A stretch of DNA of 64,000 nucleotides from Virgifigura sp964551315 (GCA_964551315.1 CAZKCM010000011.1:23231-87230); one strand, 5' to 3'. Shown: positions 16,702 to 25,040, counted from the first letter of the stretch. Notes: generated from the sequence alone by a model not told the origin. A program made the numbers and translations.

Positions 16702-17514
16702 ATGCCGAAAAGTCGCTCCATCGCCGAGCCCTCCCGTCCCAAGGCCGCCGGTCGGACGCGGCGGCCGGGCGGCCGAACGGGGCGGCTTGCGGCGAATCAA
16801 GGCATGAGGAACGAGTCGTCCGAGAGGCAGGTCCTGCCCTTGGGGGACCGCCTTGTTCCCCTTGTGTTCCAGCAGAACAAGCGGGCGCGGCGGATCATCA
16901 TCCGGCTCGATCACGGCACTGCGGGGGTCGTCATCGTCCTGCCGACGCGCGCAAGCCGCGACCAGGGCCGCCGCTTTGCCCTCATGAACAAGGGCTGGAT
17001 CCGCGATCGGCTGGCGATGCTGCCGCCGGCCGTGCGCTTCGAGCATGGCGCAGTCATCCCCTTTCTGGGCGTCGACCACCGCATCCGCCACCGGCGGCAA
17101 TCGCGGCCGGCGATCTGGCGCGAAGGCCAGGAGATCCATGTCGGCGGCGACCCTGCGCTTCTGTCGGAGCGGCTCACCGAATGGCTGAAGCGCGAGGCGC
17201 GGCGCGAGATCGAGCGGCGGGCCCGGCGCAAGGCGGCGCAGATCGGCCGTGAGATCGCCGGGATCACCATCCGCGACCCGAAGAGCCGCTGGGGAAGCTG
17301 CTCGCCCACGGGCGCCCTGTCCTTCTCCTGGCGCCTGATCCTCGCCCCGCGCCCGGTCCTCGACTACGTCGTGGCGCACGAGGTGGCCCACTTGAAGGAA
17401 CTGAACCACGGGCCGCGCTTCTGGAAGCTGTGCGGCACGCTGACGCGCGATGTCGAAGGCGCCCGCGCCTGGCTCCACCGGCACGGGCCGGCCCTCCACC
17501 GCTACGGTTGCTGA
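16702..17514 (+). CDS. YgjP-like zinc metallopeptidase (DUF45/M48-like)
   Basis: 270 residues from the ATG at 16702, with a basic N-terminal tail; a later in-frame ATG at about 16804 would drop this tail. The zinc motif HEVAHLKELNHGPRFW is at about residue 226, with HExxH and the third ligand His; preceding it is DPKSRWGSCSPTGALSFSWRLILAP, the diagnostic block of the YgjP/SprT-like M48-related family. The family's bacterial role is uncertain; some members lie near restriction-modification genes, but none is seen here. Preceded by the Ada-like gene with a 51 bp gap and convergent with the PBP gene. Confidence 0.86.
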   Translation: MPKSRSIAEPSRPKAAGRTRRPGGRTGRLAANQGMRNESSERQVLPLGDRLVPLVFQQNKRARRIIIRLDHGTAGVVIVLPTRASRDQGRRFALMNKGWIRDRLAMLPPAVRFEHGAVIPFLGVDHRIRHRRQSRPAIWREGQEIHVGGDPALLSERLTEWLKREARREIERRARRKAAQIGREIAGITIRDPKSRWGSCSPTGALSFSWRLILAPRPVLDYVVAHEVAHLKELNHGPRFWKLCGTLTRDVEGARAWLHRHGPALHRYGC

Positions 17515-17620
17515 CGGTCCGGGCCAGAGCTCTCCCCGCCCCGGCTTTCGTCCTTTGCCCTGACCGTCGCCGACCGTTTTGCCCCGGCCTCGTGCGGGGA
17601 TGACGGGCCGGACGCCCCGG

Positions 17621-19669
17621 CTAATCCCGTTTCCGGTTCAGACTGGTGATGCGCTCAAGCCACTTCTCCAGCGTGCTCTGCTCTCCCGGCGCCCCCGCCT
17701 GGGCGCCGCCCGCGGATCGGGCCTGGGCGCCCGAACCCGGCTGCTGCGCTGCTTCCGCGATGGCCGGGGCCAGCAGCGGCCGGGCGGGCCGACCCTCCAG
17801 CGCCCGGCTCATGAAGCCCTGCCAGAGCCGGGCCGGCATGGTTCCGCCGGAGATCGCCGCCATGGGCGCGCCGTCGTCGTTGCCGAGCCAGACGCCGGTA
17901 ACGAGTTCGGCGGTGAAGCCGACGAACCAGGCGTCGCGGAAGTCCTGGCTGGTGCCGGTCTTGCCGGCGGCGGGCCGATCGAGACCGGCCTGACGCCCCG
18001 TGCCCCACTCCACCGTCGCGGTCATCAGATCGACCATCTCCGCCACGTCGCCCGGACGGACCAGACGGCCGAGCCCGGAACCGGAGCGGTGATAGAGGAT
18101 CACCCCCCGGCTGTCGCGGATCTCCTCGATGCCGTGCGGCCAGACGCCGTATCCCTGGTTTGCAAAGACGCTGTAGGCGGCGGTGAGCTCGATCAGGGAC
18201 ACCTCGCTGGCGCCAAGCGCGATGCTCGGATGGGCGGCGAGGTCACTGGTGATACCGAGGCGCTGCGCGGCCGCCACCACGGCGTCGCGGCCCACCCGCT
18301 CCGAGATCTGGACCGCGACGCTGTTGAGGGACCGGGCGAAGGCCTCGCGCAGCGTTACCTCGCCGTAGTACCGGTTGTTGTAGTTGTCCGGCCTCCACTT
18401 GCCGACCGAGATGGGCCGGTCCACGAACCGGCTGTCGGGCGTAAGGCCGCTTTCCATGGCGGCGAGGAAAACGAAGAGCTTGAAGGCCGAGCCCGGTTGC
18501 CGCAGCGCCTGGGTCGCGCGGTTGAACTGGCTGCGGGCATAAGCGCGGCCGCCGATCATGGCGCGGACGGCGCCGTCGGGCGTCATCGCGACCAGGGCGC
18601 CCTGCTGGACTTTCGCCTCGGCGCCGTGCTCCGCCAGCAGGCGGGTCATTTCCTCCTGGGCGATGCGCTGCAGCCGCGGATCGAGGGTGGTGACGACCAC
18701 GAGGTCGCGGTCGCTGTAGCCGACATAGCCCGAGACCTGATCCAGCACCCAGTCGGCGAAGTACCGGCCCGTCGGCGCGGCCACGACGACGCCGGCACCG
18801 CCCTGGCTCTGCGCCACCTGCTCCGCCTGCGCGGCGGTGAGGTAGCCGGCCGCGACCATGTTCCGGAGCACCAGCTCCGCCCGTGCGGCCGCGGCATCCG
18901 GATCCGACAACGGGTTGTAGCGCGAGGGAGCCTTCAGGAGCCCCGCCAGCATGGCCGCCTCGTAGACCGTTACCGCCGCCGCCGGCTTGCCGAAGAAGCG
19001 CCGCGCCGCCGCGTCGACGCCATAGGTGCCGGCGCCGAAATAGACCCGGTTGAGGTAGAGGCTGAGGATCTGGTCCTTGGTGAATTTGTGCTCGAGCCAG
19101 AGAGCGAGCAGTATCTCCTGGCCCTTGCGGCGGATCGTCCGCTCGGGCGTCAGGAAGATGTTCTTCGCAAGCTGCTGCGTGATGGTGCTGCCGCCCTGCG
19201 AGAGCTCCCAATCGCGCAGATTGACGTAGAGCGCGCGGGCAAGGCCGATCGGGTCCACGCCGAAATGCTCGTAGAACCGCCGGTCCTCGGTCGCCAGCAC
19301 GGCCCGCGGCAGATAGGGCGGCAGGTCGGCGAGGCGGACCGGCTCGCCGTACAAGTCGCCGTAGGTCGCGATGACGGTGCCGTCGGACGCGAGCAGCGTC
19401 ACGCTGGGGCGGCGGTTGATCTCGTTCAGCTTGGAGACGTCCGGCAGGTCGTAGGCCAGCCAGGCCGTGAAGCACAGCGCGAAGAAGGCCGCCCAGACCA
19501 AGGCAACGACGCTCCACTTGACCAAGAAGGGAAGGATCGACCGGCGGGCGGTGCGCGACTTGGCGGTGCCGGAACGACGCCCACCACCGTTGCCTCGCCC
19601 GTTGCCTGTGTGAGAACGGCCGGCGGTTCGGCGGCCGTTGCGAGAGGGTCGGGATTTCTTCTGTGCCAT
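17621..19669 (-). CDS. Bifunctional penicillin-binding protein 1A
   Basis: Class A peptidoglycan synthase with glycosyltransferase and transpeptidase domains. 682 residues from the ATG at 19669; the sequence further upstream in frame does not look coding. A basic Ser/Arg/Gly-rich cytoplasmic tail (1-43) precedes a transmembrane helix (about 46-72). The glycosyltransferase has catalytic Glu128 in ATEDRRFYEHFG and QGGSTITQQLAKN (158-170). The transpeptidase has Ser394 in PGSAFK, SLN at 447-449 and KTGTS at 570-574. Shorter than E. coli PBP1a; it resembles the 1C/1A-like short enzymes of alphaproteobacteria, with no OB-fold insertion apparent. The C-terminus is Ala/Gly/Pro-rich. Confidence 0.93.
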   Translation of the reverse strand: MAQKKSRPSRNGRRTAGRSHTGNGRGNGGGRRSGTAKSRTARRSILPFLVKWSVVALVWAAFFALCFTAWLAYDLPDVSKLNEINRRPSVTLLASDGTVIATYGDLYGEPVRLADLPPYLPRAVLATEDRRFYEHFGVDPIGLARALYVNLRDWELSQGGSTITQQLAKNIFLTPERTIRRKGQEILLALWLEHKFTKDQILSLYLNRVYFGAGTYGVDAAARRFFGKPAAAVTVYEAAMLAGLLKAPSRYNPLSDPDAAAARAELVLRNMVAAGYLTAAQAEQVAQSQGGAGVVVAAPTGRYFADWVLDQVSGYVGYSDRDLVVVTTLDPRLQRIAQEEMTRLLAEHGAEAKVQQGALVAMTPDGAVRAMIGGRAYARSQFNRATQALRQPGSAFKLFVFLAAMESGLTPDSRFVDRPISVGKWRPDNYNNRYYGEVTLREAFARSLNSVAVQISERVGRDAVVAAAQRLGITSDLAAHPSIALGASEVSLIELTAAYSVFANQGYGVWPHGIEEIRDSRGVILYHRSGSGLGRLVRPGDVAEMVDLMTATVEWGTGRQAGLDRPAAGKTGTSQDFRDAWFVGFTAELVTGVWLGNDDGAPMAAISGGTMPARLWQGFMSRALEGRPARPLLAPAIAEAAQQPGSGAQARSAGGAQAGAPGEQSTLEKWLERITSLNRKRD

Positions 19670-19813
19670 CGACCCGCTGTTTACGAGATTCGCCGTGGGG
19701 ATGCCAATAGAACTGCCCGACGCGGACGGCGCCGCCGACTGTGTTGCGGGCTTCTCGGCCAATTGCCTGGCCCGGAGCCGCATGGCAGCATCACTGCGCC
19801 CCTGCTTCGGCGA

Positions 19814-20809
19814 ATGACGGAGTCCATGCCTGTCTCTCGTTCCCCTTTCGTCATTCGCGCGGCAACGCCCCGCGACGGCGAGCGCGTCGCCGAAATGGCG
19901 GCGGCTCTGTCCCGTGAGGAGGGCGGGCCACCTTCGCGGTTCTCGGCCGAGGCCTTTCGGCGCGACGGGTTCGGCCAAAGTCCCGCCTTCGCCTGCCTGG
20001 TCGCCGAACGCGACGGCACCGTCATCGGCTACGCGCTCCACCACCCCGATTACGACACGGGCCGGCTCGCGCGGGGCGTCTACCTATCCGATCTTTATGT
20101 CGAAAAGACGGCACGGCGACTGGGAGCCGGCCGCGCCCTGATGGCGGCAACCGCCCGTGCCGGGCGGCGCTTGGGGACGCGTCGGCTGGGGTGGGGCGTG
20201 CTCCGCCACAACGCGCCCGCGCGCCGCTTCTACGAAACCATCGGCCGGGAACGGGACGGGGCGCTGATCTGCTCCGTCGCCGCGGAGCGGTTCGAGCGCC
20301 TGGCGAAGGGCGCCGCGCCGCTGTCGGCGCCGGCCGTCATCCGCCCGGCCCGGCCGGCCGACGGCGGCGCGCTCGCCGCGATGCTGGGCGCGTTCAAGGC
20401 CGAGACGCACCGGTCGCCCCCGGCGGAGGCCGAGCCTGTCCTGCGCGCCCACGGCTTCGGCCCCGGGGCCGCTTTCGCCGCCCTGATCGCGGAACGGGAC
20501 GGGATCCCGGTCGGCTACGCGCTGTTCGTGCCCGCCTATGACACGGAAAGCAGCGCCCGCGGCGCCTTCCTTTCGGACCTCTACGTCACACCGGCAGCGC
20601 GCGGCCGGGGACTCGGCCGCACCCTGATCGCCGCGACCGCCCGCGCCGCCGCCCGCAACGGCGGCCATTTCATTTACTGGGAGGTGCCGAAGAGCGATTC
20701 CCGGGCCCGGGCGCTCGGCAAGGGCATGGCGGAAGAGCTGGAGCAGGTCATCCTCTGCGTCGCCGAGGGAGAAGACTTCGACCGGCTCGCCGCGGCGGAG
20801 TCGGCCTGA
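19814..20809 (+). CDS. Tandem GNAT N-acetyltransferase
   Basis: 331 residues with two homologous GNAT domains, about 8-160 and 170-325. Each half has the same pattern: IRxAxPxDG at the start, GYALxxPxYDT, LSDLYV on the beta-4 strand, and an acetyl-CoA loop (RRLGAGRALMAATAR in the first, RGRGLGRTLIAATAR in the second). Both loops keep the Arg/Gln-x-x-Gly-x-Gly/Ala signature, so both could bind acetyl-CoA. The substrate is not known; the closest type is the SSAT/diamine-like subgroup with ALHHPDYDT-type motifs. The ATG at 19826 is an alternative start. It is divergent from PBP1A. Confidence 0.82.
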   Translation: MTESMPVSRSPFVIRAATPRDGERVAEMAAALSREEGGPPSRFSAEAFRRDGFGQSPAFACLVAERDGTVIGYALHHPDYDTGRLARGVYLSDLYVEKTARRLGAGRALMAATARAGRRLGTRRLGWGVLRHNAPARRFYETIGRERDGALICSVAAERFERLAKGAAPLSAPAVIRPARPADGGALAAMLGAFKAETHRSPPAEAEPVLRAHGFGPGAAFAALIAERDGIPVGYALFVPAYDTESSARGAFLSDLYVTPAARGRGLGRTLIAATARAAARNGGHFIYWEVPKSDSRARALGKGMAEELEQVILCVAEGEDFDRLAAAESA

Positions 20810-20821
20810 AGGCAGCTTCAG

Positions 20822-20854
20822 GGAAAGGGGCGCGCCGGCACGGCGCCCGTTTCC
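20822..20854. terminator. Hairpin between convergent genes
   Basis: Arms GGAAAGGGGCGC and GCGCCCGTTTCC pair with one mismatch around a 9-base loop, located between the stop codons of the tandem acetyltransferase and the acidic beta-helix protein. No T-tract follows on either strand, so it may be a weak or factor-dependent terminator serving both. Confidence 0.4.
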
Positions 20855-20898
20855 GGTGACACCGTGCCGGTCCCCCGCGCCCTTGACGGCCGTCGCGC

Positions 20899-22074
20899 CT
20901 AGCTCGTGGCGAAGTCGCCCAGGTGCTGCATCTGGGCGTCGGCGTTGACGCCGAGCAACGAGACGTCGTCCGATCCGGACTCCACCGCGTCAAACGAAGC
21001 GGCGGCCGTGTCGTCCCCGACTCCGTTCAGGCCATCGAGAATCGACTGATCCTCGATCGGGTCGGGCTGCGGGGCAGTGCCCTCATCGATGACCGCGCTG
21101 AAGTCGAGCCCGTCCTGATCGGTCTCGCCGCCCAGGGCCGCGCCCGCCGACTGAAGTGCAGCATCGTCCTCACCGCCGTCCGCCGGATCGGCTTCGCCGG
21201 CCTCCGTCGCGGCCGCGCTATCCGCCGCCGCGTCGCTGCCGTCGCCGGCCGTATCGTCACCGGCGGCATCATCCGTGGCGACATCCTCGGCGGCGCCAGC
21301 CTTTTCGGCGGCTTCCCCGGCGGCGGCGCCCTGGTCGGCCCCGTCATCGTCGGCGCCTTCGGACGCGGCGATCCCGGCCTGAGTCTGGGTTTCGGTTTCC
21401 GCCGAGTCGGTGGCGTCATCGCCGCCTTCCGCCACGCCGAGGTCATCCTCGGAGGCCACGGCGTCGTCCGTGGCGACGGTGCCCAGCACGCTCAGATTGA
21501 CCGCCGGCCCACCGATGTTCTCGAAGCCGACGGACGAGACGTCGGACAGGTAGAAGTCCTCCCCGCCCGTGATCTCGAGAGCGACGACAGACGACGCGCC
21601 CGCCGAGGAGTCGGCGCCTTGGCCGTCATCGGTACCGGCCGCATCGTCCGCGGAGCCGACGGCGACGTCGCCGTCATCGTCACCGGCGGTGAGACCGGTG
21701 TCGATGGCAAGGTCGGTGACGGCGAAGTCACTGGAGTCGTTGATCCGAAGAGCGGCGCCTTCCTCGAGCGAGGCATCGTCCGCCACCCGGATCGTCGCAC
21801 CGTTCCCGTCGATCTTGAAGCCCTCCGCACCGTCCAGGAGCAGCCCTCCGGTGAGGGTGTAGACGCCATCGGCCTCGAAATTCAGCGTGCCGCCGTTCTG
21901 CTGGAGATGATCGAGCGCCGCCTGGATCGCGGCGGTGTCGTCGGTCCCGTCATTGGCCGTTGCACCAAATTGCTCAACGTCGACGGAAGAACCGGAAAAG
22001 TTCATGACCTCGTCCAGATCCGGAAAAGTTGATTCGGTGACTTCATTCCTCAGTTCGGCAGATTCATTTCGCAT
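20899..22074 (-). CDS. Extremely acidic protein with N-terminal pectate-lyase-like beta-helix start
   Basis: 391 residues from the ATG at 22074, which has GGAGG five bases upstream in the message. Residues about 28-100 match the start of the right-handed beta-helix family (Pectate_lyase_3/GH28-like): VEQFGATANDGTDDTAAIQAALDHLQ then GGLLLDGAEGFKIDGNG. A few more rung-like repeats follow (RINDSSDFAVTDLAID, ALEITGGEDFYLSDV). From about residue 130 the chain is Asp/Glu/Ala/Gly/Thr-rich with one Lys and no Arg; there is no Cys or Trp in the whole protein. No signal peptide is visible, so a type I secretion route or an intracellular role are both possible. No catalytic residues can be recognised. 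No named family covers the acidic half. Confidence 0.7.
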   Translation of the reverse strand: MRNESAELRNEVTESTFPDLDEVMNFSGSSVDVEQFGATANDGTDDTAAIQAALDHLQQNGGTLNFEADGVYTLTGGLLLDGAEGFKIDGNGATIRVADDASLEEGAALRINDSSDFAVTDLAIDTGLTAGDDDGDVAVGSADDAAGTDDGQGADSSAGASSVVALEITGGEDFYLSDVSSVGFENIGGPAVNLSVLGTVATDDAVASEDDLGVAEGGDDATDSAETETQTQAGIAASEGADDDGADQGAAAGEAAEKAGAAEDVATDDAAGDDTAGDGSDAAADSAAATEAGEADPADGGEDDAALQSAGAALGGETDQDGLDFSAVIDEGTAPQPDPIEDQSILDGLNGVGDDTAAASFDAVESGSDDVSLLGVNADAQMQHLGDFATS

Positions 22075-22333
22075 TACGCCTCCGTTTCTTGATAGAGCCA
22101 AGACAATAAGGGCGATAGCATTTATCTATCAGCCCTCGGCCCTGTTTCAGTGATGCCAAATTATTTGTTGTCTGTGCGTGGCATTATCGGGCGGAAAAAG
22201 TGAGAGGCGCCATGCGCTTGTCCCCCGACGGTCGCGGCGGTGTGGCGACGGTTGCCCGAGCCACATTTTAACTGTAATCCGCCGGTTGCCTGGGATGCGG
22301 AAACCGCACGGAACGAGGAGGGCATTGCGAGGC
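22075..22333. other. Divergent AT-rich intergenic region
   Basis: Spacer between the divergent acidic-protein and arylsulfotransferase-like genes. The half nearer the acidic gene (22080-22190) is much richer in A and T than its surroundings and holds a short inverted repeat (GATAG and CTATC around seven bases near 22110), suitable for promoters. No clear sigma-70 or sigma-54 site was found. Confidence 0.45.
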
Positions 22334-23722
22334 ATGGATCGGCAACAGGATCGGGACGGTACGGCCCAGGACGGCCAAACGGGCTCCCGGCTCGACAAGG
22401 TCCTGTATGCGGGCTTTCTGGCGGCGCTGATGGCGCTTGCCCTGGTGGCGGGCGCCGTCCTGACCGCGGCCGACGTCTTCCCCGGCGCGCAGATCGCCCG
22501 CGCCTACCAGGGCGCCAGGGCGCTCTACGACAAGATGACCGCTTACCAGGACGTCTATGCCTCCGACCTTTGGCATCCGGCGCGCTGGCCCGACAAAGGC
22601 GTCACGGTCCATCTTCCCGCGCGCGCGCAGGAGGGCGTGACGCTCTACACCTCGGGCCACGACGCCGCGGCGTTCCTGGTGTCGATGGACGGAACGGTGC
22701 TGCACGAATGGCGCCGGCCGTTCAGCACCGTCTGGGACGACGGCGCGGCGGTGAAGGAGCCGCAGCCCGACCCCTATGTCTACTTTCGCAAGGCGGTGGT
22801 CTATCCGAACGGCGACCTTCTCGCGGTCTATGAGGGCGTCGGCGACACGCCCTACGGCTATGGTGTGGTCAAGCTGGACCGCAATTCGGAGGTGATCTGG
22901 AGCTATCTGGACCATGCCCATCACGACATCGACATCGGGCCCGACGGGCGGATCTATGCGCTGACCCACGACTTCACGGACAGGCCGCTCGACGGGTACG
23001 GGAACATCGCGTCACCGCGGCTCGACGACTTCCTCGTCGTCCTGTCGCCCGAGGGCGAAGAGATCAGGAAGATCCCGCTGATCGACGCCGTCGCCGCGTC
23101 GCCCTACCGGCACCTGCTGCACACCGTCTCCTGGTACGCCGTCGGCGACCCGCTCCACGCGAACACCGTGGACGTCATCACCGAGGAGACCGCGGCACGC
23201 TTTCCGTTCGGCAAGCCCGGGCAGATCCTGCTGTCCTTCCGGGAACTCGGGGCCATTGGAGTGCTTGACCCCGACAGCGGAGAACTCGTCTGGGCGGCGC
23301 GCGGCCCCTGGATCGGGCAGCACGATCCGGACATCTTACCGAACGGACATATCCTCCTGTTCGACAATTACGGCCATTTCGACACCCCGGAAGGTGGATC
23401 GCGGGTGATTGAGTTCGATCCGCGGACGATGGAGATCGTCTGGCAATATGCCGGGACCGCCGACCGGCCGCTGAACAGCCAGATCCGCGCCTCCCAGCAG
23501 CGGCTCGGAAACGGCAATACGCTGATCACGGAATCGAGCGGGGGCCGCATCGTCGAAGTCACGCCCGAGGGTGAGATTGCCTGGGAGTTCGTCAATCCGG
23601 TCCGCGGCGGTCCGCAAGGCGATCGGATCCCGATCATCTGCTGGGCGCAGCGCCTCGACCCGAACACCCTCGATCCCGATCTGCTTGTGCCGGATACCCC
23701 CGCGACGGAGGCCCGGTCGTAA
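22334..23722 (+). CDS. Arylsulfotransferase (ASST)-like membrane-anchored protein
   Basis: 462 residues from the ATG at 22334. One transmembrane helix at about 24-46 anchors it; the remaining 400 residues face the periplasm. The fold is a six-bladed beta-propeller as in ASST-type proteins: repeated blades end in motifs such as VVYPNGDLLAVYEGVG, DIDIGPDGRIYALTHDF, HDPDILPNGHILLFDNYG and RLGNGNTLITESSGGRIVEVTPEGEIAWEF. The His-rich HANTVDVI and QHDPDILPNG stretches are where the family puts its active-site His. ASST enzymes move sulfate between phenols without PAPS; activity here is not proven, since many family members of this group are uncharacterised. Neighbours are the acidic beta-helix protein and a PEP-CTERM protein. 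Confidence 0.75.
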   Translation: MDRQQDRDGTAQDGQTGSRLDKVLYAGFLAALMALALVAGAVLTAADVFPGAQIARAYQGARALYDKMTAYQDVYASDLWHPARWPDKGVTVHLPARAQEGVTLYTSGHDAAAFLVSMDGTVLHEWRRPFSTVWDDGAAVKEPQPDPYVYFRKAVVYPNGDLLAVYEGVGDTPYGYGVVKLDRNSEVIWSYLDHAHHDIDIGPDGRIYALTHDFTDRPLDGYGNIASPRLDDFLVVLSPEGEEIRKIPLIDAVAASPYRHLLHTVSWYAVGDPLHANTVDVITEETAARFPFGKPGQILLSFRELGAIGVLDPDSGELVWAARGPWIGQHDPDILPNGHILLFDNYGHFDTPEGGSRVIEFDPRTMEIVWQYAGTADRPLNSQIRASQQRLGNGNTLITESSGGRIVEVTPEGEIAWEFVNPVRGGPQGDRIPIICWAQRLDPNTLDPDLLVPDTPATEARS

Positions 23723-23901
23723 GGCGCCCGGGCCCGGGTCGATTCTTCTGCTCCGGCGCCCTTAGGGCGCCCGAGGCCGTGCACGCCGGCGGCAGGGGCG
23801 GCTCCGCGCCCCGAGCGGTCGAACATGATGCACGGGCGGAGAGGCCTTCGCCTGTCGACGAAATTTACAGCGCCGGCGAGCCGCAGAGCGGCTGATAAGA
23901 C

Positions 23902-24015
23902 CTTGTTGTTAAGGATATTTGTTAACGATTTGCCCGATATTCGCTACCGTCGGTAGCCGAACCGGCTTGGCTATGCACCGACCCGGCGTCGAGAATTTTA
24001 ACAATTATTAACAAG
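23902..24015. repeat. Paired TTAAC-rich elements and palindrome, candidate activator sites
   Basis: CTTGTTGTTAAG...GTTAAC (23902-23926) and TTTTAACAATTATTAACAAG (23996-24015) are similar in inverse orientation: both carry CTTGTT next to TTGTTAA when read on the matching strand. Between them lies the palindrome GCTACCGTCGGTAGC. They sit about 75-190 bp upstream of the sigma-54 promoter, the usual position of enhancer-binding protein sites. Confidence 0.45.
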
Positions 24016-24086
24016 ATCGCACCGCACCGCGACCCCGCCACCACCACTGCCGTCAAAACCCGATGAAAACCAGGTCATTAGCGCGT

Positions 24087-24103
24087 CTGGTACGGGGCTT
24101 GCT
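24087..24103 (+). promoter_or_regulatory. Sigma-54 (RpoN) promoter for the PEP-CTERM gene
   Basis: CTGGTACGGGGCTTGCT matches the -24/-12 consensus YTGGCACGrNNNTTGCW at all but one important position (T for C), with GG at 24089-24090 and GC at 24101-24102 exactly 12 bases apart. The start codon is about 80 bp downstream of the expected transcription start. Genes for PEP-CTERM proteins are known to be often under sigma-54 with the PrsK/PrsR two-component system. Confidence 0.7.
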
Positions 24104-24190
24104 GCAAGCCGACCCGGGTCACCGGTCGGCGCAAGCGAACCCCGCGAAGCCGGCCGGGGGCTGAGTTCATGAACACGGAGTACGGAGTTG

Positions 24191-24988
24191 ATGACACATT
24201 GGCAAAAGCTCGCTGGAGGCGGTGCACTGGCAATCCTGCTGCTTTCCGGTGCGGCCGATCCGGCCGCTGCGGCCCCGATCTCGACCTGGAGCTATGAGAT
24301 CAACAACGCGTTCACCGAATGGACGCCGGGAGGGACCATCGGGTTGAACCCCAACCCGGTCCTGGGCGGTGCGACCCGCCTCGAATGGCCGCAGAGCTTC
24401 GAAGGACCGCGAAGCGCGCTGGAAGTCGACAGCGTCGTGACGGGCAACAACCTCGTTACGAACGGCGCCGCGGTGGCGGGTCCGCAAATGACGCATTTCA
24501 ACAATCCGATCCCGACGCATTTGCAGGACGAGTACCTGATGAGCGGCAAGCTGAGCATCCAGGCGACGCTCACGCCCTCTGTGCCGTCGGCAGGCGGGTC
24601 GGTCGGTCCGATGGAGACGTTCTTCGATTTCCTGTTCATGGAAACCGAGAACAAGAGCCCCTGCGGCTTCGATTCGACCAGCACCTGCGACGACATCTTC
24701 CTGCTGGTCGCCACCGGCGAAACCGCACAGACATTCGACTTCGAGGGCGAGACCTACACGCTGATATTCGGATCGGAGGAGCTGATGCCGCTCAGTGCGG
24801 ACGAATGCGGCCTGTTCGGCCTTGCCGACTGCATCGGCTTCACCACCACGGAACGTGGCCTTACGCGATTCAACACGAACCTCAGGATCAGGGGGCCGCA
24901 AACGGCCGTGCCGGAGCCGGGGATCCTGGCCCTGTTCGGAGTGGGCCTCGCCGCGCTCGGCCTCATCCGGCGCCGGAAGGCGGCGTAA
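24191..24988 (+). CDS. THxN family PEP-CTERM sorting domain protein
   Basis: 265 residues from the ATG at 24191 with GGAG six bases upstream. A signal peptide (about 1-28, ending AAA) exports it. The mature part contains the THxN feature (MTHFNNPI, near residue 100) that names a PEP-CTERM subfamily, plus paired cysteines (CGFDSTSTCDD). The C-terminus is a canonical exosortase sorting signal: VPEPG, a hydrophobic helix (ILALFGVGLAALGLI) and RRRKAA. Such proteins are cleaved and processed by an exosortase and linked to exopolysaccharide or biofilm. No exosortase gene lies in the window. A sigma-54 promoter precedes the gene and a strong terminator follows it, so it is a single-gene transcript. 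Confidence 0.9.
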   Translation: MTHWQKLAGGGALAILLLSGAADPAAAAPISTWSYEINNAFTEWTPGGTIGLNPNPVLGGATRLEWPQSFEGPRSALEVDSVVTGNNLVTNGAAVAGPQMTHFNNPIPTHLQDEYLMSGKLSIQATLTPSVPSAGGSVGPMETFFDFLFMETENKSPCGFDSTSTCDDIFLLVATGETAQTFDFEGETYTLIFGSEELMPLSADECGLFGLADCIGFTTTERGLTRFNTNLRIRGPQTAVPEPGILALFGVGLAALGLIRRRKAA

Positions 24989-25010
24989 CCTCCGTCTGTG
25001 CCTTCGCGGG

Positions 25011-25040
25011 AGCGGCGGCCCTTCGGGGTCGCCGCTTTTT
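25011..25040 (+). terminator. Rho-independent terminator of the PEP-CTERM gene
   Basis: Arms AGCGGCGGCC and GGTCGCCGCT form a 10-bp stem (one G-U pair) with the loop CTTCGG, directly followed by TTTTT. It starts 22 bp after the stop codon. Confidence 0.88.

Larger units (their letters stand above)
23723..24190. other. 468-bp intergenic region with repeats, upstream of the PEP-CTERM gene
   Basis: No gene is seen. From left to right it holds a perfect 7-bp hairpin (GGCGCCC-TTA-GGGCGCC, 23755-23771) that may end the upstream transcript, an AT-rich block with TTGTTAA/GTTAAC-like elements (23902-23926), a 15-base palindrome GCTACCG-T-CGGTAGC (23943-23957), a second AT-rich element TTTTAACAATTATTAACAAG (23996-24015) resembling the first in reverse, and the sigma-54 promoter. 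Confidence 0.6.

Noticed and set aside
17579..19800. Long plus-strand frame continuous with the tandem acetyltransferase
   Set aside because: This part is antisense to the PBP1A gene, and the acetyltransferase starts at 19814.
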